From NCBI GenBank assembly GCA_016703535.1, contig JADJBV010000001.1, positions 186,001-250,000 of the forward strand: a DNA stretch of 64,000 nucleotides, in the 5' to 3' direction. Under the pieces are notes generated by a model that saw nothing but the letters and a program-made list of their open reading frames with translations, did no database searches and was not told the DNA's origin. Numbering within the stretch: the first letter of the stretch is position 1; every line of letters starts with the position of its first letter. Of the stretch, positions 45,681 to 53,671 are shown piece by piece. Position numbers and translations under genes: made by a program. This DNA comes from Deltaproteobacteria bacterium (GTDB taxonomy: Bacteria; Myxococcota; Kuafuiibacteriia; Kuafuiibacteriales; Kuafuiibacteriaceae).

Positions 45681-46100
45681 GTGAAGAACCTCAAGGGCAC
45701 CAAGACCCATCAGAACCTCAAGGACGCGTTCGCCGGCGAATCGCAGGCCAACCGTCGTTACCTCTACTTCGCGAAGGTCGCGGACGTGGAAGGGTACCCG
45801 GAGGTCGCCAGCAACTTCCGAGAGACCGCCGAAGGTGAAACCGGACACGCCCACGGCCACCTCGACTACTTGAAGCAGGTCGGCGACCCGGCCACCGGTG
45901 AACCGATCGGTGACACCGTGCTTAACCTCAAGGCGTCGATCGCCGGCGAGACCCACGAGTACACCGACATGTACCCGGCCATGGCCAAGTCGGCCCGGGA
46001 AGAAGGCTTCACCGAGATCGCCGACTGGTTCGAGACCTTGGCGAAGGCCGAAAAGTCCCACGCCGGTCGCTTCCAGAAGATGTTGCAGATCGTGACCTGA
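45681..46100 (+). CDS. Rubrerythrin without rubredoxin domain
   Basis: A 139-residue di-iron four-helix protein of the ferritin-like family that reduces peroxide. The Glu/His ligands are in AFAGESQANRRYLYFA, ETAEGETGHAHGHLDYL, IAGETHEYTDMYP and AKAEKSHAGRF. The C-terminal rubredoxin domain of classical rubrerythrin is absent. The GTG start at 45681 is set by AAGGAG 9 bases upstream. It is the first gene of an operon under the sigma-54 promoter. Confidence 0.93.
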   Translation: MKNLKGTKTHQNLKDAFAGESQANRRYLYFAKVADVEGYPEVASNFRETAEGETGHAHGHLDYLKQVGDPATGEPIGDTVLNLKASIAGETHEYTDMYPAMAKSAREEGFTEIADWFETLAKAEKSHAGRFQKMLQIVT

Positions 46101-46110
46101 GAGATCCCGG

Positions 46111-46144
46111 CCGCGGAGGGCGGACTTTTCGCCGCCTTCCGCGG
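46111..46144 (+). terminator. Strong hairpin between rubrerythrin and the FeS-protein gene
   Basis: CCGCGGAGGGCGG pairs with CCGCCTTCCGCGG over 13 bp (one G-U), loop of 8. It is followed by ACCTTTGTTG, only weakly T-rich, so it may act as a partial terminator or RNA stabiliser that keeps rubrerythrin levels above those of the genes behind it. Confidence 0.45.
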
Positions 46145-46177
46145 ACCTTTGTTGCCGTCCCAGGAGCGCCGCTTTCG

Positions 46178-47539
46178 ATGAGCACCGAAGCCAAGAACAT
46201 CTCGTATCGGCCTTCGGAGGGCCTCTCCTACGATCCCACCGACGCCAAATATTGGGATCCGGCGGCCTTGGATCTGGAGGTCAAGCGGGCCTTCGAGATC
46301 TGTCACGGCTGCCGGATGTGCTTCAAGTACTGCGACAGCTTCCCGACCTTGTTCAAGTTGCTCGACGAGACCCACGACGGCGACGTGCACCAGCTGAAGG
46401 CTTCGGAAAAAGCCCAGGTCATGGAGGCCTGCTTTCAGTGCAAGTTGTGTGAGGTCCAGTGCCCGTATACGCCCCGGGACCAACACGAGTTCCAGCTGGA
46501 CTTCCCCAAGTTGGTGCATCGCTATCAAGCGGTGAAGCGCAAGGCCGTCGATCCTGACCTGCGGGATCGGGTCCTGGCCGATCCCGACGGCACCGCCCAG
46601 TTCGCCCGGCTCAGCTTGGGGCTGGCCAACGCCATGAACAAGGTGTCGGCCCATCGCTGGTTCATGGAGAAGGTGTTGGGCATCCATCGAGACAAGTTGT
46701 TGCCCGACTTCGCCAACCAGACCTTCAGCGCCTGGGCCGAAAAGTCCGGACACCTGCAGGCACCCGCCGGGCAAGAGGCCGTGCTCTTCCCGACCTGCTA
46801 CGTGGAGAACAACGATCCCCAGATCGGCCGCGACACCTTGGCGGTGCTCGAGCAGAACCAGGTCCCGACCGCCTGCACCAAAGGCCAGGTGTGTTGTGGC
46901 ATGCCGGCCTGGGAGCGGGGTGATCTCGAGGGCGTTCGGCAGCGGGCCAAACAAAACCTGGACGTGTTGCTCCCTTACGTGGAGCAGGGCAGCAAGGTCC
47001 TGGCCGTCAACCCAACTTGCAGCATGATGTTGCGCAAGGAGTACCCAGAGCTCCTCGAGGGTGAAGATCGACAACGGGCCAAGAAGTTGGCCGAGGCCGT
47101 GCGAGATCCGGCCGAACACCTGTGGTCGATCCGCAACGAACCCCGGTTTTCGACGGCGTTCCGTTCGACCCCGGGCAACGTCGCTTACCACGCGCCTTGC
47201 CACCTGCGAGCCCAGGCCATCGGCTTCAAGGGCCGGGACCTGCTCCGCAAGATCCCCGGGGTGGTGCCCAAGTCAGTCACCGAATGTTGTGGGCACGACG
47301 GCACCTACGGGATGAAGGTCGAGACCTTCGAGGCCAGCGCCCGGATCGGCCAAAAGGCCTTCGACGGGCTGAAGGGCACCGAAGCCGAGGTCTGGGTCAC
47401 CGAATGTCCGCTGGCCGGGATCCAGTTCGAACAACACGCCGGCCAACGGGCCCTGCACCCGATGACGGTGTTGGCCCGGGCTTACCGAAAAGACGGCTTT
47501 GCCCAAAAGCTCGAGCCGAAGAAGGAGGAGGAGCCATGA
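46178..47539 (+). CDS. FeS / CCG-domain protein of the GlpC/HdrD type
   Basis: A 453-residue protein. Two ferredoxin clusters lie near the N-terminus: CHGCRMCFKYC (42-52) and CFQCKLCEVQCP (85-96). Two CCG domains follow (GQVCCGMPAWERGD and TECCGHDGTYGMKVE), each expected to hold a further FeS or metal site, as in heterodisulfide reductase subunit D and GlpC. It would pass electrons, perhaps to rubrerythrin. Together with DUF3501 it forms a gene trio recurrent in proteobacteria whose function is poorly described. Confidence 0.9.
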   Translation: MSTEAKNISYRPSEGLSYDPTDAKYWDPAALDLEVKRAFEICHGCRMCFKYCDSFPTLFKLLDETHDGDVHQLKASEKAQVMEACFQCKLCEVQCPYTPRDQHEFQLDFPKLVHRYQAVKRKAVDPDLRDRVLADPDGTAQFARLSLGLANAMNKVSAHRWFMEKVLGIHRDKLLPDFANQTFSAWAEKSGHLQAPAGQEAVLFPTCYVENNDPQIGRDTLAVLEQNQVPTACTKGQVCCGMPAWERGDLEGVRQRAKQNLDVLLPYVEQGSKVLAVNPTCSMMLRKEYPELLEGEDRQRAKKLAEAVRDPAEHLWSIRNEPRFSTAFRSTPGNVAYHAPCHLRAQAIGFKGRDLLRKIPGVVPKSVTECCGHDGTYGMKVETFEASARIGQKAFDGLKGTEAEVWVTECPLAGIQFEQHAGQRALHPMTVLARAYRKDGFAQKLEPKKEEEP

Positions 47540-48090
47540 AGAAGGTCACCCGCGATGAGATCTTGGACTTCGTCACCTACTCCGAACAGCGGGAGCGGAT
47601 CCGGTCCGAGGTCATGGCGATCAAAGCGCCGCGCCGGATCCACCTGGGAGAGTTTTTGACCTTCCTCTTCGAGACCACCGAGACGGTCCGCTATCAGGTG
47701 TTGGAGATGGTGCGTACCGAACAGATCGTCAAGGAGGCGGAGATCCGTCACGAGCTCGAGACCTACAACGAGCTCCTCGGTGAGGCCGGTGAACTCGGCT
47801 GCACCTTGCTCATCGAACTCGAAGATCCCGCCGAGCGGGCGGTCAAGTTGCGGGCCTGGCGCTCGTTGCCGGACCACCTCTACCTGCTCCTCGAAGACGG
47901 CGAACGGGTTCGGGCTCAATATGATCGACGCCAGATCGACGACACGCGGCTGAGTTCGGTCCAGTTCCTGAAGTTCGCCACTCGGGGTCGGGCCCCGGTC
48001 GCCATCGGCGCCGACCACCCGGAGCTGACGGTGGAGGTCCGGCTCAACCCCGAACAAGGGGCCGCCCTCCGGTCCGACTTGGCGCGTTAG
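47536..48090 (+). CDS. DUF3501 family protein
   Basis: A 184-residue protein whose ATG overlaps the stop of the FeS gene (ATGA). VTRDEILDFVTYSEQRERIR, RRIHLGEFLTFLFETTETVR and VRYQVLEMVRTEQIV are typical of DUF3501. No catalytic motif is known. It is always found next to the CCG protein in the arrangements I know of, which suggests a joint role. Confidence 0.85.
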   Translation: MKKVTRDEILDFVTYSEQRERIRSEVMAIKAPRRIHLGEFLTFLFETTETVRYQVLEMVRTEQIVKEAEIRHELETYNELLGEAGELGCTLLIELEDPAERAVKLRAWRSLPDHLYLLLEDGERVRAQYDRRQIDDTRLSSVQFLKFATRGRAPVAIGADHPELTVEVRLNPEQGAALRSDLAR

Positions 48091-48188
48091 GGGCGCTGAG
48101 GAGTCCGTAGACCTCCGAAGAAACCCGCAATTTGGCCCCTGGCCGGCTGGATTTGGGCGAACGGCGCGTTATCCTCGGCGCGACCGGA

Positions 48189-49142
48189 ATGTTGAGCTAC
48201 CGGAACATCGTCGTCGGCACCGACTTCTCCCCCCTGGCCGAACTCGGCGTGCAGGCCGCCTTGGAGTTGGCCGCCTCCCAGGGCGCGCGGCGGGTCCACC
48301 TGGTGCACGTGGTCCAGAACTCCACGCCGGTGTTGCCGGCCTTGGTCACCGAAGGTCGGCAGGTCGAGATCTCCACCCGGGCGGAGCGGGTCGCCATGGA
48401 GCGGCTCTTGGCCGTGCCCCTGGGCAACACCATGGCCCGAGTCACCCACGAGGTCCGGGTTGGCTCTCCGGCCCGGGAGTTGGCGGCGGTCGCCGACGAA
48501 CAGAAGGCCGACCTGGTGGTGATCGCCTCCCATAGCGGCAACGCCTTGACCCGGCTGGTCTTGGGCAGCGCCGCGGGCAACCTGATCCGAGTGGCCCACT
48601 GCCCGGTGTTGGTGGTCAACGGGCCGACCGAAGCCCCCGGCAAGTTCCGTCGGGTGGTGGCGGCGATCGATCTTTCACCGGTGTCCCAGCCGGTGTTGGC
48701 CAACGCCTTCAACATCGCCTATGCCAGCGGCGCTTCGGTCCGGGTGGTCTCCTTCTGCGAGGTCCCGCTGTTGTCCGGCACCGGAGATCTGGGCGTGCCG
48801 TCGCCCACCAAAGCCGAAGAGCTCGAGGCCCTGCACCAAGCCCACAAAGAGGAGATCGGCCGGCTCCTGCGTCGAGTGCCCCGGGGTTGTGTGGAGGTCG
48901 AGGTCGAGGTGGTCCATCGCGGGCCCGCGCCTCAGGCGATCTTGGAGGCCGCCCGTCAGCTGGAGGCGGATCTGTTGGTGTTGGGCACCAGCGGCCGCAA
49001 CGCCTGGCACCGGATGATCTTGGGCTCGACCACCCACCACGTGCTCGGCAAGTCACCTTGCCCAGTGTTGGTGGTGCCCTTGGAGGTCAAGGAGCAGGTG
49101 CCGGATCTGGCCCGGAGGCCGGTGTTGGGGACCGGGAGCTGA
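48189..49142 (+). CDS. Tandem universal stress protein
   Basis: A 317-residue protein with two Usp domains. Domain 1 begins YRNIVVGTDFSPLAELG and has the ATP loop VIASHSGNALTRLVLGSAAG; domain 2 begins FRRVVAAIDLSPVSQPV and has VLGTSGRNAWHRMILGSTTH. Both keep the G2xG9xG(S/T) pattern of ATP-binding Usp. It ends on the convergent membrane protein gene with a 56-base overlap. Confidence 0.93.
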   Translation: MLSYRNIVVGTDFSPLAELGVQAALELAASQGARRVHLVHVVQNSTPVLPALVTEGRQVEISTRAERVAMERLLAVPLGNTMARVTHEVRVGSPARELAAVADEQKADLVVIASHSGNALTRLVLGSAAGNLIRVAHCPVLVVNGPTEAPGKFRRVVAAIDLSPVSQPVLANAFNIAYASGASVRVVSFCEVPLLSGTGDLGVPSPTKAEELEALHQAHKEEIGRLLRRVPRGCVEVEVEVVHRGPAPQAILEAARQLEADLLVLGTSGRNAWHRMILGSTTHHVLGKSPCPVLVVPLEVKEQVPDLARRPVLGTGS

Positions 49143-49827
49143 GGGGCTTGGCTTTGAACACCGACAGCGGATCCATGTCGCGGAAGGCCACCTGGCCGTA
49201 GATCACCGAGACCAAAAACAACACGCCGCTCAGGCTGTTGAGGATGGCGATGCCCAGATCTTCTTGGGGGGTGCCGTCGGTGAAGTTGGCGATGGCGATC
49301 CCCAGATGAATGAGGAAGAAGAGGCCGCTGACCCCCTGCACCGAACGGATCCCGATCCGCTGGCCCCACACCGAAGCCGGGAAGAGGGTGAGGGTCAGGA
49401 GCAGGTGCCAGCCCGCCATGTGGAGGGCCATCTTTAGGGCCCAGGCGTCGCCGGTGGCCTCCGACTTGTCGAGGTAGAGATAACTGGCCAAAAAGCCGAA
49501 GAAAGAGGCCCCCAAGGCGATGAAGGCGTGGGTCCAGGCCGATCGGCTGGGCCTCAACAAGACCCGATCTTCTTGGGGCGCCCTCGAGTTGCCCACGGTG
49601 AGGATCAACTCGGGCTCTGAGTTTTCGGTCTCCTTCAGGTGCAGGTGGACCAACTCACCTCGGAACTGGGCCTCGGCCCCGGCCAACAAGGTTTGTCGGG
49701 AGGGAGAGGCCAACAGGCAACGGCCCTCGACCACCAGGCGCCCCCCCCGAAAGCCATAGTCGGTCTCGAAGACCGCCCGGGGCCAATCTTCGAAGGGGAG
49801 TCGGTAGCAGATCTCTCGGTTGGCCAT
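49087..49827 (-). CDS. Membrane protein at the end of the cbb3 operon
   Basis: A 246-residue protein with a 100-residue soluble N-terminus and about four helices (AFIALGASFFGFLASYLYL; MALHMAGWHLLLTLTLFPA; VSGLFFLIHLGIAIANF; AILNSLSGVLFLVSVIYG). No known family. It follows the SafE-like gene by one base, so it belongs to the oxidase operon. Its 3' end overlaps usp. Confidence 0.65.
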   Translation of the reverse strand: MANREICYRLPFEDWPRAVFETDYGFRGGRLVVEGRCLLASPSRQTLLAGAEAQFRGELVHLHLKETENSEPELILTVGNSRAPQEDRVLLRPSRSAWTHAFIALGASFFGFLASYLYLDKSEATGDAWALKMALHMAGWHLLLTLTLFPASVWGQRIGIRSVQGVSGLFFLIHLGIAIANFTDGTPQEDLGIAILNSLSGVLFLVSVIYGQVAFRDMDPLSVFKAKPLSSRSPTPASGPDPAPAP

Positions 49828-49828
49828 C

Positions 49829-50485
49829 TCAGTGCCCTCCGTGTTGGTGCAAAAATGGACGAGCGCCGATCCAGACCGCCAACAACACCCAGGTGAGGCC
49901 GTACCACGCGGGTGAAATGCGGCTGATCCGCTGGGCGAACACCTTCTCCAGGAGGAGCGGCGCGGCCAAGCCTGGCAATGAGGCCAAGGAGAAGATCACC
50001 ATGGTCAAGGCGCCCTGTTGGGGGCCACCGGCGGCGGCGGCCAACATCCAAGCCCCCATCAACAAGCCGCAGGGCAAAAACGCGGTGGCCAGCCCCAGAC
50101 CCAAACCGCGCCGGGGCCACAGCCGAGCCGCGAAGCGGAAGAGGGCGTTTTGGGGGCGCCCCAGCTGAACCAGGTTCGGATCCTTCTTTTGCCGCCACAA
50201 CAAACGCAGCCCGTGGAGCAAGGCGCCGCCGGCCACCACCCAGAGGATCACGTTCTGCAGCTCGGCGAGTTGGTGGTGGAGGGCGTGCATCTGAGCGGCG
50301 CCGCCGAAGAGGGCACCGACAAAGGCGTAGGCCATGGTCCGGCCCGCGAAGTACAAGGCCCCATCTCGTTTGTCGATCTGGCCGCTCTTGTTGCAGCCGG
50401 CGATCGCCAGCGGGCCACACATGGCGGCGCAGTGGATGCTGCCCAGGAAACCCATGCTGGCGGCGGCGTAGAGGGTCGAGTCCAT
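49829..50485 (-). CDS. TauE/SafE-like membrane protein (UreH/CcoS-region type)
   Basis: A 218-residue protein with about six helices. GFLGSIHCAAMCGPLAIAG carries a His-x-x-x-Met-Cys-Gly motif found in copper-handling relatives, and ATAFLPCGLLMGAWMLA is the second family motif. Such proteins sit beside CcoI in many cbb3 clusters and help copper delivery; that role is inferred. Confidence 0.8.
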   Translation of the reverse strand: MDSTLYAAASMGFLGSIHCAAMCGPLAIAGCNKSGQIDKRDGALYFAGRTMAYAFVGALFGGAAQMHALHHQLAELQNVILWVVAGGALLHGLRLLWRQKKDPNLVQLGRPQNALFRFAARLWPRRGLGLGLATAFLPCGLLMGAWMLAAAAGGPQQGALTMVIFSLASLPGLAAPLLLEKVFAQRISRISPAWYGLTWVLLAVWIGARPFLHQHGGH

Positions 50486-50486
50486 C

Positions 50487-52508
50487 TCAAAGAACCTTTT
50501 TGGCGTCTGGGCCGGGCCAGGTCGAGACGCTGCTGGCGGTGGCCAAGATCAAGAAAGATGAGAGCAACATGCTGAGGCCGGCCCACACCGGCCGGAGGGT
50601 GCCGATCATCGCCAGCACCAAAAAAACCCCGTTGTAGAGGGTCGAAGCGTACAGCAACCACAAGATCAGCTTGCTCGATCGCCGGCCCAACTCGATGGTC
50701 CAAGGGATCAGGCGCAGATCTTCGGTCTGCAAGTTGACTTGCGCCAGGCCCCGACTCAGGCCGGTGGCGCCCATCATCGCGAAGCTGGTGGTCCCGGCGA
50801 TGGCCGGCGCGTCGTTGATCCCGTCGCCGACGATCACCGCGCCGTCGCCCAAGGACTCGAGGGCCAGGACCTTCATCTCTGGGCTCAGCTCGCCCCGGAA
50901 CTCGATGCCCAGGGCCTCGGCGATCCGGGCCGCCCGGGCTTGGCTGTCACCGCTCAACATCAGGACCTGGGCCCCTTGGCTTTTCAGCGCGGCGATGGCC
51001 GCCTTGGCTTCGGGCCGCAGGTGCTCAACCAGCGTGAAGGTGGCCAACACCACTCCGCCGCGGGTCAGGGCCACGTCGCCGGCGGCGCCCACCGGGCCCG
51101 ATGGGCCGAGGCTGAGGAGTTCACTTTGGGCGCTCAACGCGGTGACGCCGCGGCCCGCCTCAAAACGTCGATCTTCGATGGCCGACGCCTCACCCGGTCC
51201 GGCCCAAACGAGGAGGGCCCGAGCCGCCGGGTGGGGGCTACCGGCCTCGAGAGCCCGAATCCAGCCCCGGACCTGGGCTTCGTCGGCCCCTGGGGTGAGT
51301 TGGTGCTCCACCACCTCCAGCTCGGCCGAGGTCAAGGTGCCAGTCTTGTCGAAGGCAATGGTCTTGGCCGACGCGACCTTCTCCAGCACCTCGGCGTTCC
51401 GGACCAACACCCCACTGGCCAAGGCCCGGCGCATGGCCAACCAATGCACCAGCGGCGTCGCGATCGCATAACTGCAGGGACAAGCCACCAACACCACCGC
51501 CAAGGCGTTGATCACGCCCCGCTCCAACCCCTGGGTCTTGGCCCAGTAAGCGAAGGTCCCGAGGGCCAACACCCAAACCAACGGCGTCAACCAGCGGGCG
51601 AAGGTGTCGGCGACCGCCAACAGCCGCGAGGGGCGATCGCGCAGGCTCTGGGCCAGCTGACCGAGGCGTTCGGTGGTCGACTCCCGGGGCGGGCGCAACA
51701 CCTCACCGAGGAGTCCGCCGTGGACCGGCACCGCACCCGCGGGCACCACCTGCCCGACCTGGAGCGTCACCGGGTCGGCTTCACCCGTGAGGACGGCCAG
51801 GTTGACCTCACTGGCCCGTTCCAGGAGCAACAGGTCGGCGGGCACCACCTGCTCAGGGTCGAGCTCGACGTGGTCCCCAACCGAAAGTAAGTTGGGCGCC
51901 ACCGTACTGATCGGGCCCGGACCCACTCGACGGACCAACTTTTGGCCCGCGTCGACCGAAGGACCGATCACCCCGCTGGCCTTGGCCCGGGCGGTGGCCT
52001 CCAGGTAGCGGCCCAAGGTGGCCAACACCAAGGAGGTGGAGGCGCTGTCCAAATAGACGTCGGAGCCGCCGGTCAATACTGAATAGATCGACAAACCATA
52101 GGCCGTGAAGGACCCGAGGGCGATCAAGGCCGACATCGAAAGTTGCCCCTGCACCATCCGCCGCCAGGCGTGTTTCAGGAGCGGGAAACCGGCGAGGCCC
52201 ATCACGGGCGTCGCCAACACCACGCTGAGGACGCGGTAGAAGGTCCGCATCCAGCCGAGGCCCGCCTCCTCCCCTACGTCGTAGATGTCTTCGGCGTAGA
52301 GGAAGAGGGAGAACATCATCACCGTCATCGAGAGCAGCAGCGAAAAGGTCAACGTCCCACGGGTGCGGGCGTGATCCTCCTCCGCCTCGGCCGCGATCTC
52401 ATGGGCGAGCTCGCAGCCGTAGCAGCAATATCGGTCGGCGGAGCGCGCCGGCAACCCGCAGTGTCCGCAGGATGCCGGCGCCGCCGCTGCCTCGAGGGCG
52501 GTGGTCAT
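50487..52508 (-). CDS. ccoI: CcoI-type copper-transporting P-type ATPase
   Basis: A 673-residue P1B ATPase that supplies copper for cbb3 oxidase assembly. The N-terminal Cys cluster (CGHCGLPARSADRYCCYGCE) replaces a normal HMA domain, as in CcoI. The membrane motif is ACPCSYAIATP, with phosphorylation site DKTGTL, TGEADPV, and the GDGINDAPA hinge. About eight helices. Copy 5 of the TGCAAG dyad lies near the C-terminus. Confidence 0.92.
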   Translation of the reverse strand: MTTALEAAAAPASCGHCGLPARSADRYCCYGCELAHEIAAEAEEDHARTRGTLTFSLLLSMTVMMFSLFLYAEDIYDVGEEAGLGWMRTFYRVLSVVLATPVMGLAGFPLLKHAWRRMVQGQLSMSALIALGSFTAYGLSIYSVLTGGSDVYLDSASTSLVLATLGRYLEATARAKASGVIGPSVDAGQKLVRRVGPGPISTVAPNLLSVGDHVELDPEQVVPADLLLLERASEVNLAVLTGEADPVTLQVGQVVPAGAVPVHGGLLGEVLRPPRESTTERLGQLAQSLRDRPSRLLAVADTFARWLTPLVWVLALGTFAYWAKTQGLERGVINALAVVLVACPCSYAIATPLVHWLAMRRALASGVLVRNAEVLEKVASAKTIAFDKTGTLTSAELEVVEHQLTPGADEAQVRGWIRALEAGSPHPAARALLVWAGPGEASAIEDRRFEAGRGVTALSAQSELLSLGPSGPVGAAGDVALTRGGVVLATFTLVEHLRPEAKAAIAALKSQGAQVLMLSGDSQARAARIAEALGIEFRGELSPEMKVLALESLGDGAVIVGDGINDAPAIAGTTSFAMMGATGLSRGLAQVNLQTEDLRLIPWTIELGRRSSKLILWLLYASTLYNGVFLVLAMIGTLRPVWAGLSMLLSSFLILATASSVSTWPGPDAKKVL
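50728..50743 (+). repeat. TGCAAG-N4-CTTGCR dyad, copy 5 (inside ccoI)
   Basis: TGCAAG-TTGA-CTTGCG. On the coding strand it reads AQVNLQ. Confidence 0.55.
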
Positions 52509-52509
52509 T

Positions 52510-52704
52510 CTACAGAGAACCCCAAGCGCTCAGATCCGGCAGCGCGTAGTAGATCATGTAGACCACATACGACGCGAGGAAGAGCACCCAGACTACCGCC
52601 ACGTAGAGCGGCACGCCGCCGTGGTCGAACGACATCTTGGTCTCTCGCGCGTCGGTCTCCACGAAGGCGCGATCTTCGTTCTGATCAGATCCCGAGCCGG
52701 TCAT
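52510..52704 (-). CDS. Small single-helix subunit, possible CcoP membrane anchor
   Basis: A 64-residue protein with one helix (VPLYVAVVWVLFLASYVVYM). Position and size fit either CcoQ or the N-terminal anchor of CcoP, here detached from the diheme cytochrome. Its start overlaps the previous gene by 20 bases. Confidence 0.6.
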   Translation of the reverse strand: MTGSGSDQNEDRAFVETDARETKMSFDHGGVPLYVAVVWVLFLASYVVYMIYYALPDLSAWGSL

Positions 52705-53020
52705 ACTCTTCCTCCAGGGCCAGGATATCGGCCTTCTCTGCTTCCATTTCCTTGAACTTGCCGGCCCAGAAGCACCAGATCAGCAAGAGCAACCAACCCG
52801 CGGCGATGCTGAAATACACCATCACCTGAATGTCGAAGGTCCCGGCAAACTCCCCCGCCGTCAGGGTGAACATGAACTCCGCCACCTTGTAGGCGAAGGC
52901 CACGCCGCTCAGGACCAGACCAGCGACCATCGAGCCGATGATCACCTTCCGGGCCGGGCCGTCCCCTTGGTCGGTACGGAACAGGGCCTCGGCGACCCTT
53001 GGGCCTTTGGGCTCAGCCAT
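52685..53020 (-). CDS. Two-helix cbb3-cluster membrane protein
   Basis: A 111-residue protein with two helices (VIIGSMVAGLVLSGVAFAYK and VMVYFSIAAGWLLLLIWCFW) and an acidic C-terminus. Not a recognised cbb3 subunit, but it overlaps ccoO by 8 bases and the small anchor by 20, so it is part of the complex or its assembly. Confidence 0.65.
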   Translation of the reverse strand: MAEPKGPRVAEALFRTDQGDGPARKVIIGSMVAGLVLSGVAFAYKVAEFMFTLTAGEFAGTFDIQVMVYFSIAAGWLLLLIWCFWAGKFKEMEAEKADILALEEEYDRLGI

Positions 53021-53657
53021 CTTTTTTCCCTCCGGCCGCGGCCGCCGCCTTGGCCTCCCGCGCCATCACCTCCGGCGTGGTCCAGCTGCCCAGCCACTGC
53101 ATATAGGTGATCATCGCGATCCCCACCTTGTTCGGCTCTTCGCCGTCGAAGAACCAGGTGTAGCGCGGCATCACCGACTGGGGCGTGACCAGCCGGGGGT
53201 CGTAAAAGTGGGCTACGTGCCAGTCGTTGCCGTGTTTGCCAGACTCCCGGATCAGGTCAGGTCCCACCCGGCGCGTGCCGAAGAGGTGGGGCAAGAACAT
53301 CTCGTTCCGGTATTCGTCGGCCCACGAGACCTTGCCGAAACGACGGTCTTCGTTGGAGACGGGACGAACGAACTGGGAGTGGCAGTGCCAACAAGCCTCC
53401 GCGATGTACTGATCACGACCCAACTTGAGGGCCTCGTGGAAGGCTTCTTTGGTGGGTTCTCCGTAATACTTTTGGAACTGGGCCGGATACCGTTTGGATA
53501 GATCGATGAAGTCGAAGGACGGCTCCGGGGCGATCTGGTCCAGGCTCTTGTACTCAATCTTGGCCAAGTGGGCGACGGGCAGATAGATCGTCAACACCGC
53601 GGCCAGCAGGAAACACCCGAGCCCTGCCAGAAGGGCGATGGTTTTTGCTCTCTCCAT
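53013..53657 (-). CDS. ccoO: Cbb3-type oxidase monoheme subunit CcoO
   Basis: A 214-residue membrane-anchored cytochrome c. An N-terminal helix (IALLAGLGCFLLAAVLTIYL) is followed by heme motif CWHCH (89-93), then FGTRRVGPDLIRESGKHGND and MPRYTWFF, conserved in CcoO. It passes electrons to CcoN. Confidence 0.94.
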   Translation of the reverse strand: MERAKTIALLAGLGCFLLAAVLTIYLPVAHLAKIEYKSLDQIAPEPSFDFIDLSKRYPAQFQKYYGEPTKEAFHEALKLGRDQYIAEACWHCHSQFVRPVSNEDRRFGKVSWADEYRNEMFLPHLFGTRRVGPDLIRESGKHGNDWHVAHFYDPRLVTPQSVMPRYTWFFDGEEPNKVGIAMITYMQWLGSWTTPEVMAREAKAAAAAGGKKDG

Positions 53658-53671
53658 GATTCAGGTCTCCT

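Noticed and set aside
45443..45703. N-terminal extension of the sigma-54 activator
   Set aside because: It would translate the operator palindromes (repeated KYRY peptides); the ATG at 45442 starts the normal domain.
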